Assembly (NCBI GenBank): GCA_009927005.1
Contig: RFNV01000271.1
Span: 1 to 34,886, forward strand
Origin: Pseudomonadota bacterium
GTDB taxonomy: Bacteria > Bdellovibrionota > FAC87 > UBA2466
DNA: 34,886 bases
Direction: 5' to 3'
In this document: positions 23,820 through 31,648 of the stretch, piece by piece
Position numbering within the stretch: position 1 is the stretch's first letter
Layout: every line of letters starts with the position of its first letter
Program-made: the position numbers and the translations under genes
The notes under the pieces: generated by a model
What the model was told of the DNA's origin: nothing
What the model saw: the letters and a program-made list of their open reading frames with translations, nothing else
Database searches by the model: none

Positions 23820-24067
23820 CAATTTTTGATTTTATTTTCTTCGCAAGTAATGCCTACTTCTTGGTAAGGCCCGCAATCGATATTGTCCCGAGCGTCTTGT
23901 TCCGTAGCGCCCTCAGATGAAACAGGCACCCAAGGATTAGTGGGAGTATCCCCTCCCAGAAAACAGTAACCAGAGCAACTCCATTTGCTTTTTTCTGCCC
24001 CGTTCAATTCGCCGAGTGCTTGAGTAGTGATGAGACCAATGAATACGAAACAAAGTTGCTTACGCAT
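23819..24067 (-). CDS. Small secreted cysteine-containing protein
   Basis: The ATG at 24067 gives 82 residues with a signal peptide (MRKQLCFVFIGLITTQALG); GGA lies about 8 nt upstream. An ATG four codons earlier lacks a ribosome binding site. The mature part has CSGYC, DCGPY and ITCEE, four cysteines that could make two disulfides. Function unknown. It is followed directly by the M48-like peptidase (overlapping TGATG) and preceded 17 bp upstream by another secreted protein, so it could be a peptidase substrate, inhibitor or partner; this is speculation from position. Confidence 0.65.
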   Translation of the reverse strand: MRKQLCFVFIGLITTQALGELNGAEKSKWSCSGYCFLGGDTPTNPWVPVSSEGATEQDARDNIDCGPYQEVGITCEENKIKN

Positions 24068-24084
24068 GGTAGTTTCCATTTTGA

Positions 24085-24564
24085 TTAAGTTGTAATTTCA
24101 GGATCCGCAGGAACAAAATCAAAATCATTTTTTAATTTATTTTTCATTCCTCCCACGTAGAGGTCTTGGAAGCTTGACTGAAAACTATTGCCGTAACACT
24201 CCAAAGCGACAACAGACTCTGAATTCATCATATTAGCAGTGTAAATATAGTTAATGTTTTTGAATTCATTCTTCGCATTGCTTTGTTGAGACAATCCAGA
24301 GAACATGAGTTGCCCTCCCTGGGGAATCACTCGGCTTTTTTGAGAAGGCGTCAGGACAAGCGCACAGCCAGCCATCTTGTAGCCTGAATCCATTTCTAAG
24401 CCAAAATAGAGTCGCTCCGTGTTTGCAGGAATATGGAGATCTTTCTTAAGAACGAGTTTGTCTCCTTGGGCAATTTGAAGAATCGTATTTTTGTCCTCGG
24501 TCTGAGCGTTCCCAACGCTTGCAAAACCGGAAAGCAGAGCCACAAACAAAATCAGTGATTTCAT
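24085..24564 (-). CDS. Secreted protein of unknown function
   Basis: The 159-residue precursor has a signal peptide (MKSLILFVALLSGFASVGNA) with a clear AxA-like end. AAGGAG precedes the ATG at a good distance. The mature chain is strand-rich, with two cysteines (AGCALV and LECYG). It is the first gene of a probable three-gene minus-strand operon with the small cysteine protein and the M48-like peptidase. I do not recognise a family. Confidence 0.72.
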   Translation of the reverse strand: MKSLILFVALLSGFASVGNAQTEDKNTILQIAQGDKLVLKKDLHIPANTERLYFGLEMDSGYKMAGCALVLTPSQKSRVIPQGGQLMFSGLSQQSNAKNEFKNINYIYTANMMNSESVVALECYGNSFQSSFQDLYVGGMKNKLKNDFDFVPADPEITT

Positions 24565-24693
24565 AAACTTACTCCTTGAACTTGGTGACTTAGGTTAAGG
24601 TATAACATCTTGCGATATTTTGAGCAAGTTAGCGGGTATTGCCCTCCTGATTGACTCTCTTTAGGAAGGCCGTTTAAGGTTCCAAAACATTTT

Positions 24694-25119
24694 ATGAAAA
24701 CCATCTTTTATTTCATTGCCCACTACGCAGTCTTGACCGCTCCGCTGGAGCCCTTTCACTTAACTGAAATTCACAACAGGCTCCAAGTAGACGAAGCGCA
24801 AACACAAGAAGAACTCTTTTCAGGAGAAGTAAAAGCTGAAAAAGCAGTGACTTTAGCGATTGAGAGTATTCTCACTGATGGCTCCCACGTAGAAAGTCCT
24901 CTGGCCTTGGCTGGCTCTAGAGAAGAACTTTTCGAGCACTTAAATCGCCCCACTTCAGAGATAAATTTTGTAAATGTCGGCGAGAAGCCAGAGCATGGCG
25001 AATCAGTCGATGAAAACTGGATCATCGAGCTTCGCATTCGCTCACTCTCTGATCATATTTTTTGGTCAGTCGTAGATAGAGCGGGAAAAAAGCCCACTTA
25101 CAATTACGGTTTTAACTAA
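24694..25119 (+). CDS. Probable exported protein of unknown function
   Basis: The 141-residue protein has a short hydrophobic N-terminus (MKTIFYFIAHYAVLTAP) that may be a signal peptide. The rest is acidic, with a C-terminal segment WIIELRIRSLSDHIFWSVVDR. No cysteines and no recognised domain. No clear Shine-Dalgarno precedes the ATG. It is divergent from the secreted 24085-24564 gene across a 129-bp gap and is followed after 23 bp by another small exported protein, with which it may share a transcript. Confidence 0.6.
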   Translation: MKTIFYFIAHYAVLTAPLEPFHLTEIHNRLQVDEAQTQEELFSGEVKAEKAVTLAIESILTDGSHVESPLALAGSREELFEHLNRPTSEINFVNVGEKPEHGESVDENWIIELRIRSLSDHIFWSVVDRAGKKPTYNYGFN

Positions 25120-25142
25120 CAGCAATGACCGGGAGAACAGGC

Positions 25143-25466
25143 ATGACTCACTTGTTGGCGTGTTTATTTTTCGTTGGGGCTATTTGCTTTGGCAGCACTC
25201 CCGAACCTGTGATTACTACTGCTCACTCCTCGGGAAGTTTTGCTGTGGTTGCCGGAGTCCTGTCCGGCAAAACCGATCGCGCTGTTGGGATCTCAGTGCA
25301 AAACGGTAATCTCATGTACTCGACTCTGACTGATTCCCAAGGCAGATGGGGCATCACCATCAGACATCTTTCAACTTCTCTGGCTGTAACGAGCTGGGAT
25401 TTGCAAAACCCATCAGAAAAAAGTCGAGTGATTACTCGAACCATCGCTTCTGAAAACCCGCACTAG
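25143..25466 (+). CDS. Small exported protein of unknown function
   Basis: The ATG at 25143 gives 107 residues, with GGGAG 8 nt upstream; an in-frame ATG at 25125 has no ribosome binding site. Residues 3-18 form a signal peptide ending near CFGS. The mature part (VVAGVLSGKTDRAVGISVQNG, then DSQGRWGITI) looks like a small beta-sandwich of carboxypeptidase-regulatory type, but it is short and the resemblance is weak. It is followed by a phased regulatory-looking repeat and then the M64-like peptidase gene. Confidence 0.6.
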   Translation: MTHLLACLFFVGAICFGSTPEPVITTAHSSGSFAVVAGVLSGKTDRAVGISVQNGNLMYSTLTDSQGRWGITIRHLSTSLAVTSWDLQNPSEKSRVITRTIASENPH

Positions 25467-25476
25467 CACTCCATAT

Positions 25477-25518
25477 TGTGAAAGGATTGTGAAGCAAATG
25501 TGAAGTCCTCTTCACATT
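25477..25518. promoter_or_regulatory. 11-bp-phased TGTGAA direct-repeat array ending in a palindrome
   Basis: TGTGAA occurs at 25477-25482, 25488-25493 and 25499-25504, each 11 bp apart, and its inverse TTCACA at 25511-25516. The last pair forms AATGTGAAG-TCCT-CTTCACATT (25497-25518), a perfect 9-bp inverted repeat. Read on the minus strand it is TTCACA-N5 three times, like the TT(A/T/C)ACA-N5 half-sites of PhoP/PhoB-family regulators. TGTGA-N8-TCACA also resembles a spaced Crp/Fnr site. It most likely controls the peptidase gene at 25640. A simple terminator is less likely because no T-run follows. Confidence 0.55.
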
Positions 25519-25639
25519 CGTGCGATCAAAGCCACATCGATAACGACCGTTAAGAGTTCCGTTCATTCTGTTCTAAGACTTCTCTGGATCTCTTCCGATC
25601 CACTCTCCAAGAACGCAGTTTGTTCTACGGAGGGAAATT

Positions 25640-26404
25640 ATGAACTGGTACTTTTATACCATAATCTTTTTGGCAATGGTCAGCACTTCATTTTCGAAAG
25701 CCGATCAAGAACAAGAATCCAGATACAAAACTTTTTCAGAAAGCTCGGTACGAAAATGTTCCATGATGAACATTCACAAACCCAGCTTTAATATTTGCTT
25801 GAGTGGCCAAGCAACGGGAACTGATTTAGAGCGCGCTCAAAATTGGTCAGCTCGCGCAAGCCTCACTTGGTTACGCGCACTAAAAGTGCTCGATGAAAAA
25901 GTAACTCGAACTGTTTTGTTTACATGCAAAGATCCTCACCTCACGATTAATTTACGACCGGGTAAAGGGACTTCCCATGCAACTCCTAGCTACACCACTA
26001 TCTACCTCACCCGCCCCTACGGCACATGGACTCACGAATTGGGACATGCGCTAGCCGGCCTTGGGGATACTTATGTGGGTGGAACAGCCGGCAGTTGCGG
26101 CGGGCAGCCCCCCTCTTTGATGTGCTGGGGAGCTTATGGTCCTCGAGCAAATCCAGAAGAATGGAGCACGCTGTGGCCTGATGACGTGCAAGCAATTCAA
26201 TATAATTACAAAAGAGTGTTTCCTGGAAATACAGTTGAGCCAGTGTGGGGGACCGAAACAAACTTAGAAGCTCCACTGAACTTGAATGAGCCCTGGCCTA
26301 CACGAAATGAGGAAGTATATATCGAAGACCATCAGGTGGAACTTCTTCGAGGACCTGCTTCCGAAATCGATACGGCAGAAGATACAGAGAGTGTGGACCT
26401 ATAA
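25640..26404 (+). CDS. Secreted M64-like zinc metallopeptidase
   Basis: This 254-residue precursor has a signal peptide (residues 1-20). HELGHALAGLGDTY (132-145) closely matches the M64/metzincin-type HE-x-GH-x(3)-GL-x-D-x-Y motif, with His132, Glu133, His136 and probably Asp143 as third ligand. SLMCWG (Met161) fits the Met-turn expected in metzincins. The C-terminal 60 residues are acidic and look flexible. It is likely an exported endopeptidase. GGAGG lies about 7 nt before the ATG. The gene is preceded by the phased TGTGAA array, so it is probably regulated by a two-component or Crp-type regulator. Confidence 0.82.
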   Translation: MNWYFYTIIFLAMVSTSFSKADQEQESRYKTFSESSVRKCSMMNIHKPSFNICLSGQATGTDLERAQNWSARASLTWLRALKVLDEKVTRTVLFTCKDPHLTINLRPGKGTSHATPSYTTIYLTRPYGTWTHELGHALAGLGDTYVGGTAGSCGGQPPSLMCWGAYGPRANPEEWSTLWPDDVQAIQYNYKRVFPGNTVEPVWGTETNLEAPLNLNEPWPTRNEEVYIEDHQVELLRGPASEIDTAEDTESVDL

Positions 26405-26412
26405 GCCACCAA

Positions 26413-27336
26413 TTAGCGTTCGAAGCGTTTTTGGATGAGAAATGCGAAAGTGCGATTCAAAGAAGAGTTTTGAGAAGCGTGGATAAAAGTTTGATCTGAA
26501 TAGATGAGACTCATGGACGTCGTATTGTTGGGTAAGTAACTTACTTGCGCAGCACTTGTCCAAAGCGCCACGCTCTCTCCTCTTCCGTTGATAATCCCTT
26601 CGGTAGCAATCGCTTCTTCGACACTAGGGGCAACCGAAAGCCCTAATCGTACATTGCCCCCTGCCGGGCTTACCCCCACAGAGAAGAGGCCACTTCCACC
26701 CCAACCGGGATTTAATTGGAGAACTCCTAAGTCATTTTTAATTTCTCTAGAAAAGCCATGATGCCCCTCGATCAAAAGCGAAAAATCCCAATTTCCCCAC
26801 ACTTTGGTAAAAAGGGCCCCCGTACTAACGACCCATAACCCTCGGCCTCGGCTATCCACTTTGTAGAGTTCCTTCGCATCGTAGAGGGACCCACCAGTAG
26901 GAACCGTCCCCGAAACAAACACCAATCCCCGAGGCTGCCAGAGTGAATAACTCCACTCGGGCAAAAACTCATAACCGAAGTTTACCGAGACATCCCCGAG
27001 ACCTGTTGCTTCCGCAAAGTTTTCTCCTCTTGCTCGAGATCGTCGAATTACCGGAAGAGACACTCCTGCCTGGACTCTATCTGAAAGCAGGATCGCTCCA
27101 TCAAACCGAAAAGACTGAACCGTTTCGTTGTCCGAATCCTTTCGGTACTTAATTCCGCCTTCTACAGGCGCTTCGGCAACTACATTTCCTGCAGAAAAAG
27201 TAGCCGTAAACTGGCTCTGATTATCCCCCGATATCAAAGCTGGGACGTTGGCAGTTCCCCCACAACAAGGAGCTGAAAACAAATCAACGGCAAAACCATT
27301 GAGTAGTAGGACAAGGAGTGAAACTCTTTTAATCAT
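26413..27336 (-). CDS. Outer-membrane beta-barrel protein with N-terminal CCGG motif
   Basis: This 307-residue precursor has a signal peptide ending near LFSA, then PCCGGTANVP (Cys24, Cys25) at the mature N-terminus. The remainder is a series of amphipathic strands with many aromatic and glycine residues (FRFDGAILLSDRVQAGVSLPV, LGDVSVNFGYEF, LFSVGVSPAGGNVRLGLSVAPS), typical of outer-membrane porin-like barrels. It ends in RFER rather than a terminal phenylalanine. It overlaps the upstream lipoprotein gene by ATGATTAA. The CC motif is shared with that lipoprotein and suggests metal or thiol binding at the barrel plug. Substrate unknown. Confidence 0.75.
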   Translation of the reverse strand: MIKRVSLLVLLLNGFAVDLFSAPCCGGTANVPALISGDNQSQFTATFSAGNVVAEAPVEGGIKYRKDSDNETVQSFRFDGAILLSDRVQAGVSLPVIRRSRARGENFAEATGLGDVSVNFGYEFLPEWSYSLWQPRGLVFVSGTVPTGGSLYDAKELYKVDSRGRGLWVVSTGALFTKVWGNWDFSLLIEGHHGFSREIKNDLGVLQLNPGWGGSGLFSVGVSPAGGNVRLGLSVAPSVEEAIATEGIINGRGESVALWTSAAQVSYLPNNTTSMSLIYSDQTFIHASQNSSLNRTFAFLIQKRFER

Positions 27337-27769
27337 CTACTTGAACTTTCACCAACTGTTTATCGACCTGATCGCCCTGCTTCAATTGGACATAGACTTC
27401 CCATTTTCCAGGGGTAAAACTGGCTTCAGTCACAGCGTATTTTCCTTCGGAGAGTTTTTTCACTTGAGGAAAAGAAACACTTCCACAGCAAGTCATTCGA
27501 AGAAAAGCTCCCACTTGGCCCTTTGGTTCCGTTAGCTGGCCTGAAGGCGAGCTTTCAGCTTTCTTCCAGAAGGCAACGGTGAATTCTGATTTCACATCGG
27601 CGGAGGGGCCTTTCACCCAACTGATTTCCCCGCAGAGATTTTCAGAAGCGAAGTAGAGGGGACAAGTGTTTAGTGGGGTTTTCGAGCGTGACGTGAGCTC
27701 CTCTTTGCCACAGCCGTTAAGCCCGAGAAGAACCGTAAATCCTAATGCCAAAATTATTAGCTTTTTCAT
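27329..27769 (-). CDS. Lipoprotein with YtkA/FixH-like domain and TCCGS motif
   Basis: The 146-residue precursor has a lipobox LGLNGC with Cys20 as the lipidated residue. The mature domain has a strand pattern ending KLSEGKYAVTEASFTPGKWEVYVQL, resembling YtkA/FixH-type small beta-sandwich domains associated with copper and redox proteins. It contains two more cysteines (Cys36, Cys46) and MTCCGS (Cys94, Cys95). It is the middle gene of a redoxin/lipoprotein/barrel operon, overlapping the barrel start and 8 bp after the redoxin stop. It is probably periplasmic or outer-membrane anchored; metal handling is inferred from context only. Confidence 0.75.
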   Translation of the reverse strand: MKKLIILALGFTVLLGLNGCGKEELTSRSKTPLNTCPLYFASENLCGEISWVKGPSADVKSEFTVAFWKKAESSPSGQLTEPKGQVGAFLRMTCCGSVSFPQVKKLSEGKYAVTEASFTPGKWEVYVQLKQGDQVDKQLVKVQVDD

Positions 27770-27777
27770 TTTTTCTC

Positions 27778-28326
27778 CTATTGCCTTCTAATCACACAAC
27801 CCAGAGTGCGAACCTGTTTTTCTTTAGGTTCTTTTCCATTCTGTAAATCTAAAAGCGCTGCTCTCAAATAGTGCTCGGTTGCCTGAGTTGAATCATTGGA
27901 GTTATCGACGCCCCCATTAAACCAACACTCTCCCTGAGGACCAATAATGAAAGCGTGTGGGGTTTTAAGAGCGCGAAAGTCATCAGCGATTTTTGAATTC
28001 TCATCTTGAATAACGGGAAAAGAGAAGCCCGCTTTTTGAAAGTGCCGCCTGGCTAACTCGCCATTTTCATCTGCATTGGAATGAACCCCGACAAATTTAA
28101 ACTGGGAAAATTCCTGAGCGAGTGCCTCGAGCCCCTTTTCATGACTTTTAGAACACGGACATACGGCAGACAGAAAAAGAACCACTGTACCTTTGGCCCC
28201 TTCTTTTGGATTTACAGAGACCCCGTGCCCCGTTCTGAGATCGGTCCCCGATAACGTTCTGGTTGAGCAGCCAAATACAGGTTGAAACGCCATCGTAAGA
28301 AAAATGAAAACTAAGCCCCGAATCAT
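27778..28326 (-). CDS. Exported thioredoxin-fold (redoxin/AhpC-TSA type) protein
   Basis: The 182-residue precursor has a signal peptide followed by FGC (Cys20), which may be a lipidation site although Phe at -2 is unusual. The core is a redoxin-type thioredoxin fold: VVLFLSAVCPCSKSHEKG (Cys56, Cys58; a C-x-C rather than CxxC), FKFVGVHSNADE, FSFPVIQDENSKIADDF and a cis-proline-like TPHAFIIG. This resembles ResA/TlpA/SCO-type exported reductases. It is the first gene of the operon with the CC-motif lipoprotein and barrel, so it may keep their cysteines reduced or load a metal. Confidence 0.82.
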   Translation of the reverse strand: MIRGLVFIFLTMAFQPVFGCSTRTLSGTDLRTGHGVSVNPKEGAKGTVVLFLSAVCPCSKSHEKGLEALAQEFSQFKFVGVHSNADENGELARRHFQKAGFSFPVIQDENSKIADDFRALKTPHAFIIGPQGECWFNGGVDNSNDSTQATEHYLRAALLDLQNGKEPKEKQVRTLGCVIRRQ

Positions 28327-28498
28327 GGACGGAGATTAAATCCTCTCGCCCGCTCAGGCAAGCTTTGAACCTTGAATCATAAAGCACTGTTTTTATTTTG
28401 CTTTTTGACTGTAAAATTCTAGCCCTGAGAGTCGAATGCGGCTCTCGCCCTCTAAAAACTCGATAGCTCTTTTGGCCATTCAAAGCGAAAATAAAGAT

Positions 28499-29965
28499 AT
28501 GAATAAACTAAAACCTCTCCTTGCAATTCTGATTTATGGCATTAGTTGCTCTGCTGAACCCGCCTGCCAGAATGTTTTTTCTGAACTTATGGGTCGACTT
28601 GCTAAAATGAACAAGAAGCGAGCTTCCGCTGAAGAAATAACGCCAGAACTTCGGCCTATCATAGAAGAAATCGTCGATTCTGGGACGAGAACGCCCGAAC
28701 AACATAAACGATTAGCACAGGCGGTGGTCGATTATTTAGAAAAGAACGGAGTGAAAGCTAAAATCGAAGGAGGGTATCGAGGGGCCTCAGAAATTAGAAT
28801 TGAAGACGTATCAAAAGACAGCCCGTTTCAATGGGCAGTGAATGTGCCAAAAGCCATTGCCAAGCGATTCAAATACCCAATTTATGGTCTGTTTGATACC
28901 GAACACATCCTCAATCCTTATACACGAGGCTTTAAAGGTGGCTCAGCACAGTTTCGCTCAGCTTCGTGGGGTGAAAGCGCTATTGTCTTTTCAGCGAAAT
29001 CACTCATGACAAAGAAATTTGATCCGCCAGGGAACGGCCACGAAGTCATCCACGCCAAAACAAAGGGCGACAGTATTCCGCAGCTAATTCTCGAAGCTAA
29101 AAACTACAAGCCTACAGGGAAAGTAGGGGCCGACCTCTATGGCCGAGAATTTTCGACGGATGAAGTGCATTCAGCTTATGCGTTTACAGTACGAACTGCA
29201 GTGAATGATATTTTGAAAAATAAGGATGCACCAACTCCCTCAGATGCTTATAGCGAGGTGGAATTGACCACTCTGAGAAATGGCTTACTTCAGGATCTTT
29301 ATGAAACTGCGAAACCTGTTTATGAAGCAGCTCTCAAACCCGGAGCAATCAAACAGGGCTCAATTCAAAATGCTTATGGTTGGGGGGGAGATCGGATGGT
29401 GCTTGTTGAGCCTGAAAACGGAAATGCGTATTGGATTAAATTTAGCAGCAAACAAGTAAATCGTTGGAAGCTCGAACAAAATCCTGATGCCTCACCAAAA
29501 ACGGACTGGTCCAGAGATCCAAAAACGGTGCGGGCTATGATTGAAAGGGATTACGCTGCTTCAAAGAAAGCCGCGAGGGAATCTGAACTTCTTGTTGATT
29601 TTGTTCTGGGACCCAATCCGCAATATCAGTCGCTTCGCGAAGCGACTGATAAAATCAGCCAAATCCGAGATTTTTATGACTTGGGAAATGCCAAAACAAG
29701 ACGAGACGATCTCATTGAGGCAGCTGAGCGGATTGTTTCCCGTGGCGCCCCCCACATTCCAGACGGAGTTGAAAGAAGTCGCTTAGTGAGTTCGCTCATT
29801 CAAATGCAAAGACAGGCCCGAAAAGAAAAAGTTGCTGTACAGGAAGGCCACTTAGCAGTTCAACGAAAAGACGGCAGCTGGGTCACGATTGATGGAAGTC
29901 AAAAAGGGGATTTGCCAATCAAAGCCCTGATGGCAGAAATGCCACCTATTGACGCTTCGCATTAA
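28499..29965 (+). CDS. Large exported protein with HExxH motif, putative metallopeptidase
   Basis: The ATG at 28499 gives 488 residues with a signal peptide (MNKLKPLLAILIYGISCSAE). An upstream in-frame ATG (28436) would bury that signal. GNGHEVIHAKTKG contains HEVIH (181-185), and STDEVHSAYAF (Asp221, Glu222) lies about 40 residues later, where the third ligand helix of gluzincin-type peptidases would fall. The remaining 250 residues are helical and charged. I do not recognise a family, so peptidase activity is inferred from the motif only. The Shine-Dalgarno is weak. A perfect 28-bp palindrome lies within the gene. Confidence 0.72.
   Translation: MNKLKPLLAILIYGISCSAEPACQNVFSELMGRLAKMNKKRASAEEITPELRPIIEEIVDSGTRTPEQHKRLAQAVVDYLEKNGVKAKIEGGYRGASEIRIEDVSKDSPFQWAVNVPKAIAKRFKYPIYGLFDTEHILNPYTRGFKGGSAQFRSASWGESAIVFSAKSLMTKKFDPPGNGHEVIHAKTKGDSIPQLILEAKNYKPTGKVGADLYGREFSTDEVHSAYAFTVRTAVNDILKNKDAPTPSDAYSEVELTTLRNGLLQDLYETAKPVYEAALKPGAIKQGSIQNAYGWGGDRMVLVEPENGNAYWIKFSSKQVNRWKLEQNPDASPKTDWSRDPKTVRAMIERDYAASKKAARESELLVDFVLGPNPQYQSLREATDKISQIRDFYDLGNAKTRRDDLIEAAERIVSRGAPHIPDGVERSRLVSSLIQMQRQARKEKVAVQEGHLAVQRKDGSWVTIDGSQKGDLPIKALMAEMPPIDASH
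29624..29651. repeat. Perfect 28-bp palindrome inside a coding region
   Basis: TATCAGTCGCTTCG is followed directly by its exact reverse complement CGAAGCGACTGATA, with no loop and no mismatch. It encodes YQSLREATD in the 28499-29965 gene and keeps the frame open. A 14-bp perfect arm is very unlikely by chance at this spot. It could be an inserted palindromic element, a protein-binding site or a hairpin in the message. No second copy was noticed in the window. Confidence 0.85.
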
Positions 29966-29982
29966 TTCTGCTACTTTCGGGC

Positions 29983-30699
29983 ATGTTCAAATCCCTGATT
30001 TTGTCTCAAATATCTGTTTTTACATTTCTTTTTTCGATACCATCCTTTAGCACTCCCCTCACTCCAAACGAAGAAGCCCAATTGCTCTCTGGAGTTTGGA
30101 AACTCCCCAGCCAATTTACACTGAAACGACTGGAGTCCCTTCTAAATCAGTTTTCAAAAGACACTTACGGAAAGGCTTTTCAGTTTATGGGCGTTGAAGA
30201 AGATTTTTTTCATGGCCATGTTCTTTTTGAAAAAAAGCAGCAGGATGGCCGCACGCTGCTCTTCCCTCGAGCCATTCTCTACCACACGCAGGAAGATGCG
30301 CACAAAGCGCACTGGGAAAAGTCGGTTGACCCCAAATACGATTATCTCGATGTCACTACCCGCAATTGGATTCAGTGGTTAAGCGATGATCCCAGGGAAG
30401 ACGGTGCGAGAATTCACAATGCTCGCGACTATCTGGATATCTCTCAAAAAGATCCAGCTCAGTTTTTCAATCAGTCATCCGGCCCCCAAAAAGAACTCCA
30501 CTACACGATACATGCGAAAAACTTAGATGCTCAGAAGTTGGGGTTTGTTTTAGCTGGGGAGTTGCAATTTGAATTTTATAGTAATTCACAGCCTTCTCCT
30601 TATGGAGATGACCACCTGCTTACTGTTCAAGTTTCAAATGAAGAAGTTTCGTTAAGGGCTTTTACAAATACCATGTACCTTGAAAGGGGCTCAAAGTGA
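29983..30699 (+). CDS. Secreted protein of unknown function
   Basis: The 238-residue precursor has a signal peptide (residues 3-23). The mature region begins with a helical segment (PNEEAQLLSGVWKLPSQF), then alternates strands and helices, with a central DVTTRNWIQWLSDDPREDGARIH segment. There are no cysteines and no recognised catalytic motif. Its stop overlaps the next gene (TGATG), so it is co-translated with the DUF1036-DUF4189 lipoprotein. It starts 18 bp after the HEVIH protein, and the three probably form an operon. No strong Shine-Dalgarno precedes it. Confidence 0.7.
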   Translation: MFKSLILSQISVFTFLFSIPSFSTPLTPNEEAQLLSGVWKLPSQFTLKRLESLLNQFSKDTYGKAFQFMGVEEDFFHGHVLFEKKQQDGRTLLFPRAILYHTQEDAHKAHWEKSVDPKYDYLDVTTRNWIQWLSDDPREDGARIHNARDYLDISQKDPAQFFNQSSGPQKELHYTIHAKNLDAQKLGFVLAGELQFEFYSNSQPSPYGDDHLLTVQVSNEEVSLRAFTNTMYLERGSK

Positions 30700-31574
30700 T
30701 GAAGATCAGTTTGCCAAGTCTTTTAATTGTTCTGGCGGCTATTGCGAGAGTTTCACTGGCCGGCTGCGGAGGAAGTCCAGATGACTTTAACGCTCCAATC
30801 TGCTCCACTCACTTTAGCCAACACAGATGTGAGTCTGTTCCCGGCTGTATCTGGTACGATGAAACACCCCCTGCCCCCAAATCGCCTGTGGTTCGTCTGT
30901 GCAATCAGACTTCCATGAAAGTTTCCATCGCGATGAAATTCGTCCGCACTCATTACAATGTGATTGGAGAAGAGGGTTGGTGGAATTTAGAAGCTGGCCA
31001 ATGCAATGACTTTGAAGCAGTTAACGCTACTTCGTTGAGTTACTTTGCTAAATCTTATCAGGGACACCAGTACTGGTTCGGTAATGGGGAGCCCATGTGC
31101 TACGACGCCTCAGGAAAGCGGTTTGAGCGAGTAAGACAACTCTCCGACAATTCTTGTGGGGACTACACAGAGATCAACTCCTATCAAACTATTCCACTCA
31201 AAGTGAATGATTTCATTCAGGCAAAAATTGAAGGTCCTGGATTAGATTTAAGCCCCGATCCTGGTTTTTCCGCCCGCGCTCTCGCCGTTTGCAAAGCAAC
31301 AGGAGAATATTCCATTCGCAAAGCGCCAACGCTTGAAGCGGCAAAGACAATGGCACTTAATGCGTGTCAGTCCAACGGAAATCAATGCGAAGTGGTTATG
31401 TGGATTGGAACCGATAGCTTTGCTTGCATGGCTGTCTTAAGTGGCCCGGGAGTCTTTAGGGCGTGGGCATGGTCTGGAGAAAGTAAAGAAGCCGCAATCA
31501 ATCAGTCTCTGAAATACTGCAAGGACAGTGGACAAACTTGCAGCGTTGATTTCTCAATGTGCAACAATGAGTAA
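30699..31574 (+). CDS. Lipoprotein with DUF1036 and DUF4189 domains
   Basis: The ATG at 30699 (preceded by AAAGGGG) gives 291 residues. The lipobox LAGC places the lipid on Cys23. Residues 34-55 form a small cysteine motif (ICSTHFSQHRC, GCIWYDE). Residues 64-178 match DUF1036: VVRLCNQTSMKVSIAMKF, EEGWWNLEAGQC, then a C-terminal CGDY segment. Residues 190-290 match DUF4189: a repeated pattern of A-x(2)-AL/MALNAC and CEVVMW, CAVLSGPG, NQSLKYCKDSGQTC. Both domains occur in secreted bacterial proteins of unknown role. It is probably outer-membrane anchored. It overlaps the upstream secreted-protein gene by one base. Confidence 0.82.
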   Translation: MKISLPSLLIVLAAIARVSLAGCGGSPDDFNAPICSTHFSQHRCESVPGCIWYDETPPAPKSPVVRLCNQTSMKVSIAMKFVRTHYNVIGEEGWWNLEAGQCNDFEAVNATSLSYFAKSYQGHQYWFGNGEPMCYDASGKRFERVRQLSDNSCGDYTEINSYQTIPLKVNDFIQAKIEGPGLDLSPDPGFSARALAVCKATGEYSIRKAPTLEAAKTMALNACQSNGNQCEVVMWIGTDSFACMAVLSGPGVFRAWAWSGESKEAAINQSLKYCKDSGQTCSVDFSMCNNE

Positions 31575-31611
31575 AGTGCACCACCAAAAGTAAAGCCGTA
31601 CCTTTTGGGAG

Positions 31612-31639
31612 TTGACTTTGGACCGACAACTTTTAAAGT
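31612..31639 (+). promoter_or_regulatory. Sigma70-like promoter for the 31649 gene
   Basis: TTGACT (31612-31617) and TAAAGT (31634-31639) are 16 bp apart. The predicted start of transcription falls within a few bases of the ATG at 31649, and no Shine-Dalgarno lies between, so the message may be leaderless. Confidence 0.4.
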
Positions 31640-31648
31640 TGCAGTCCT

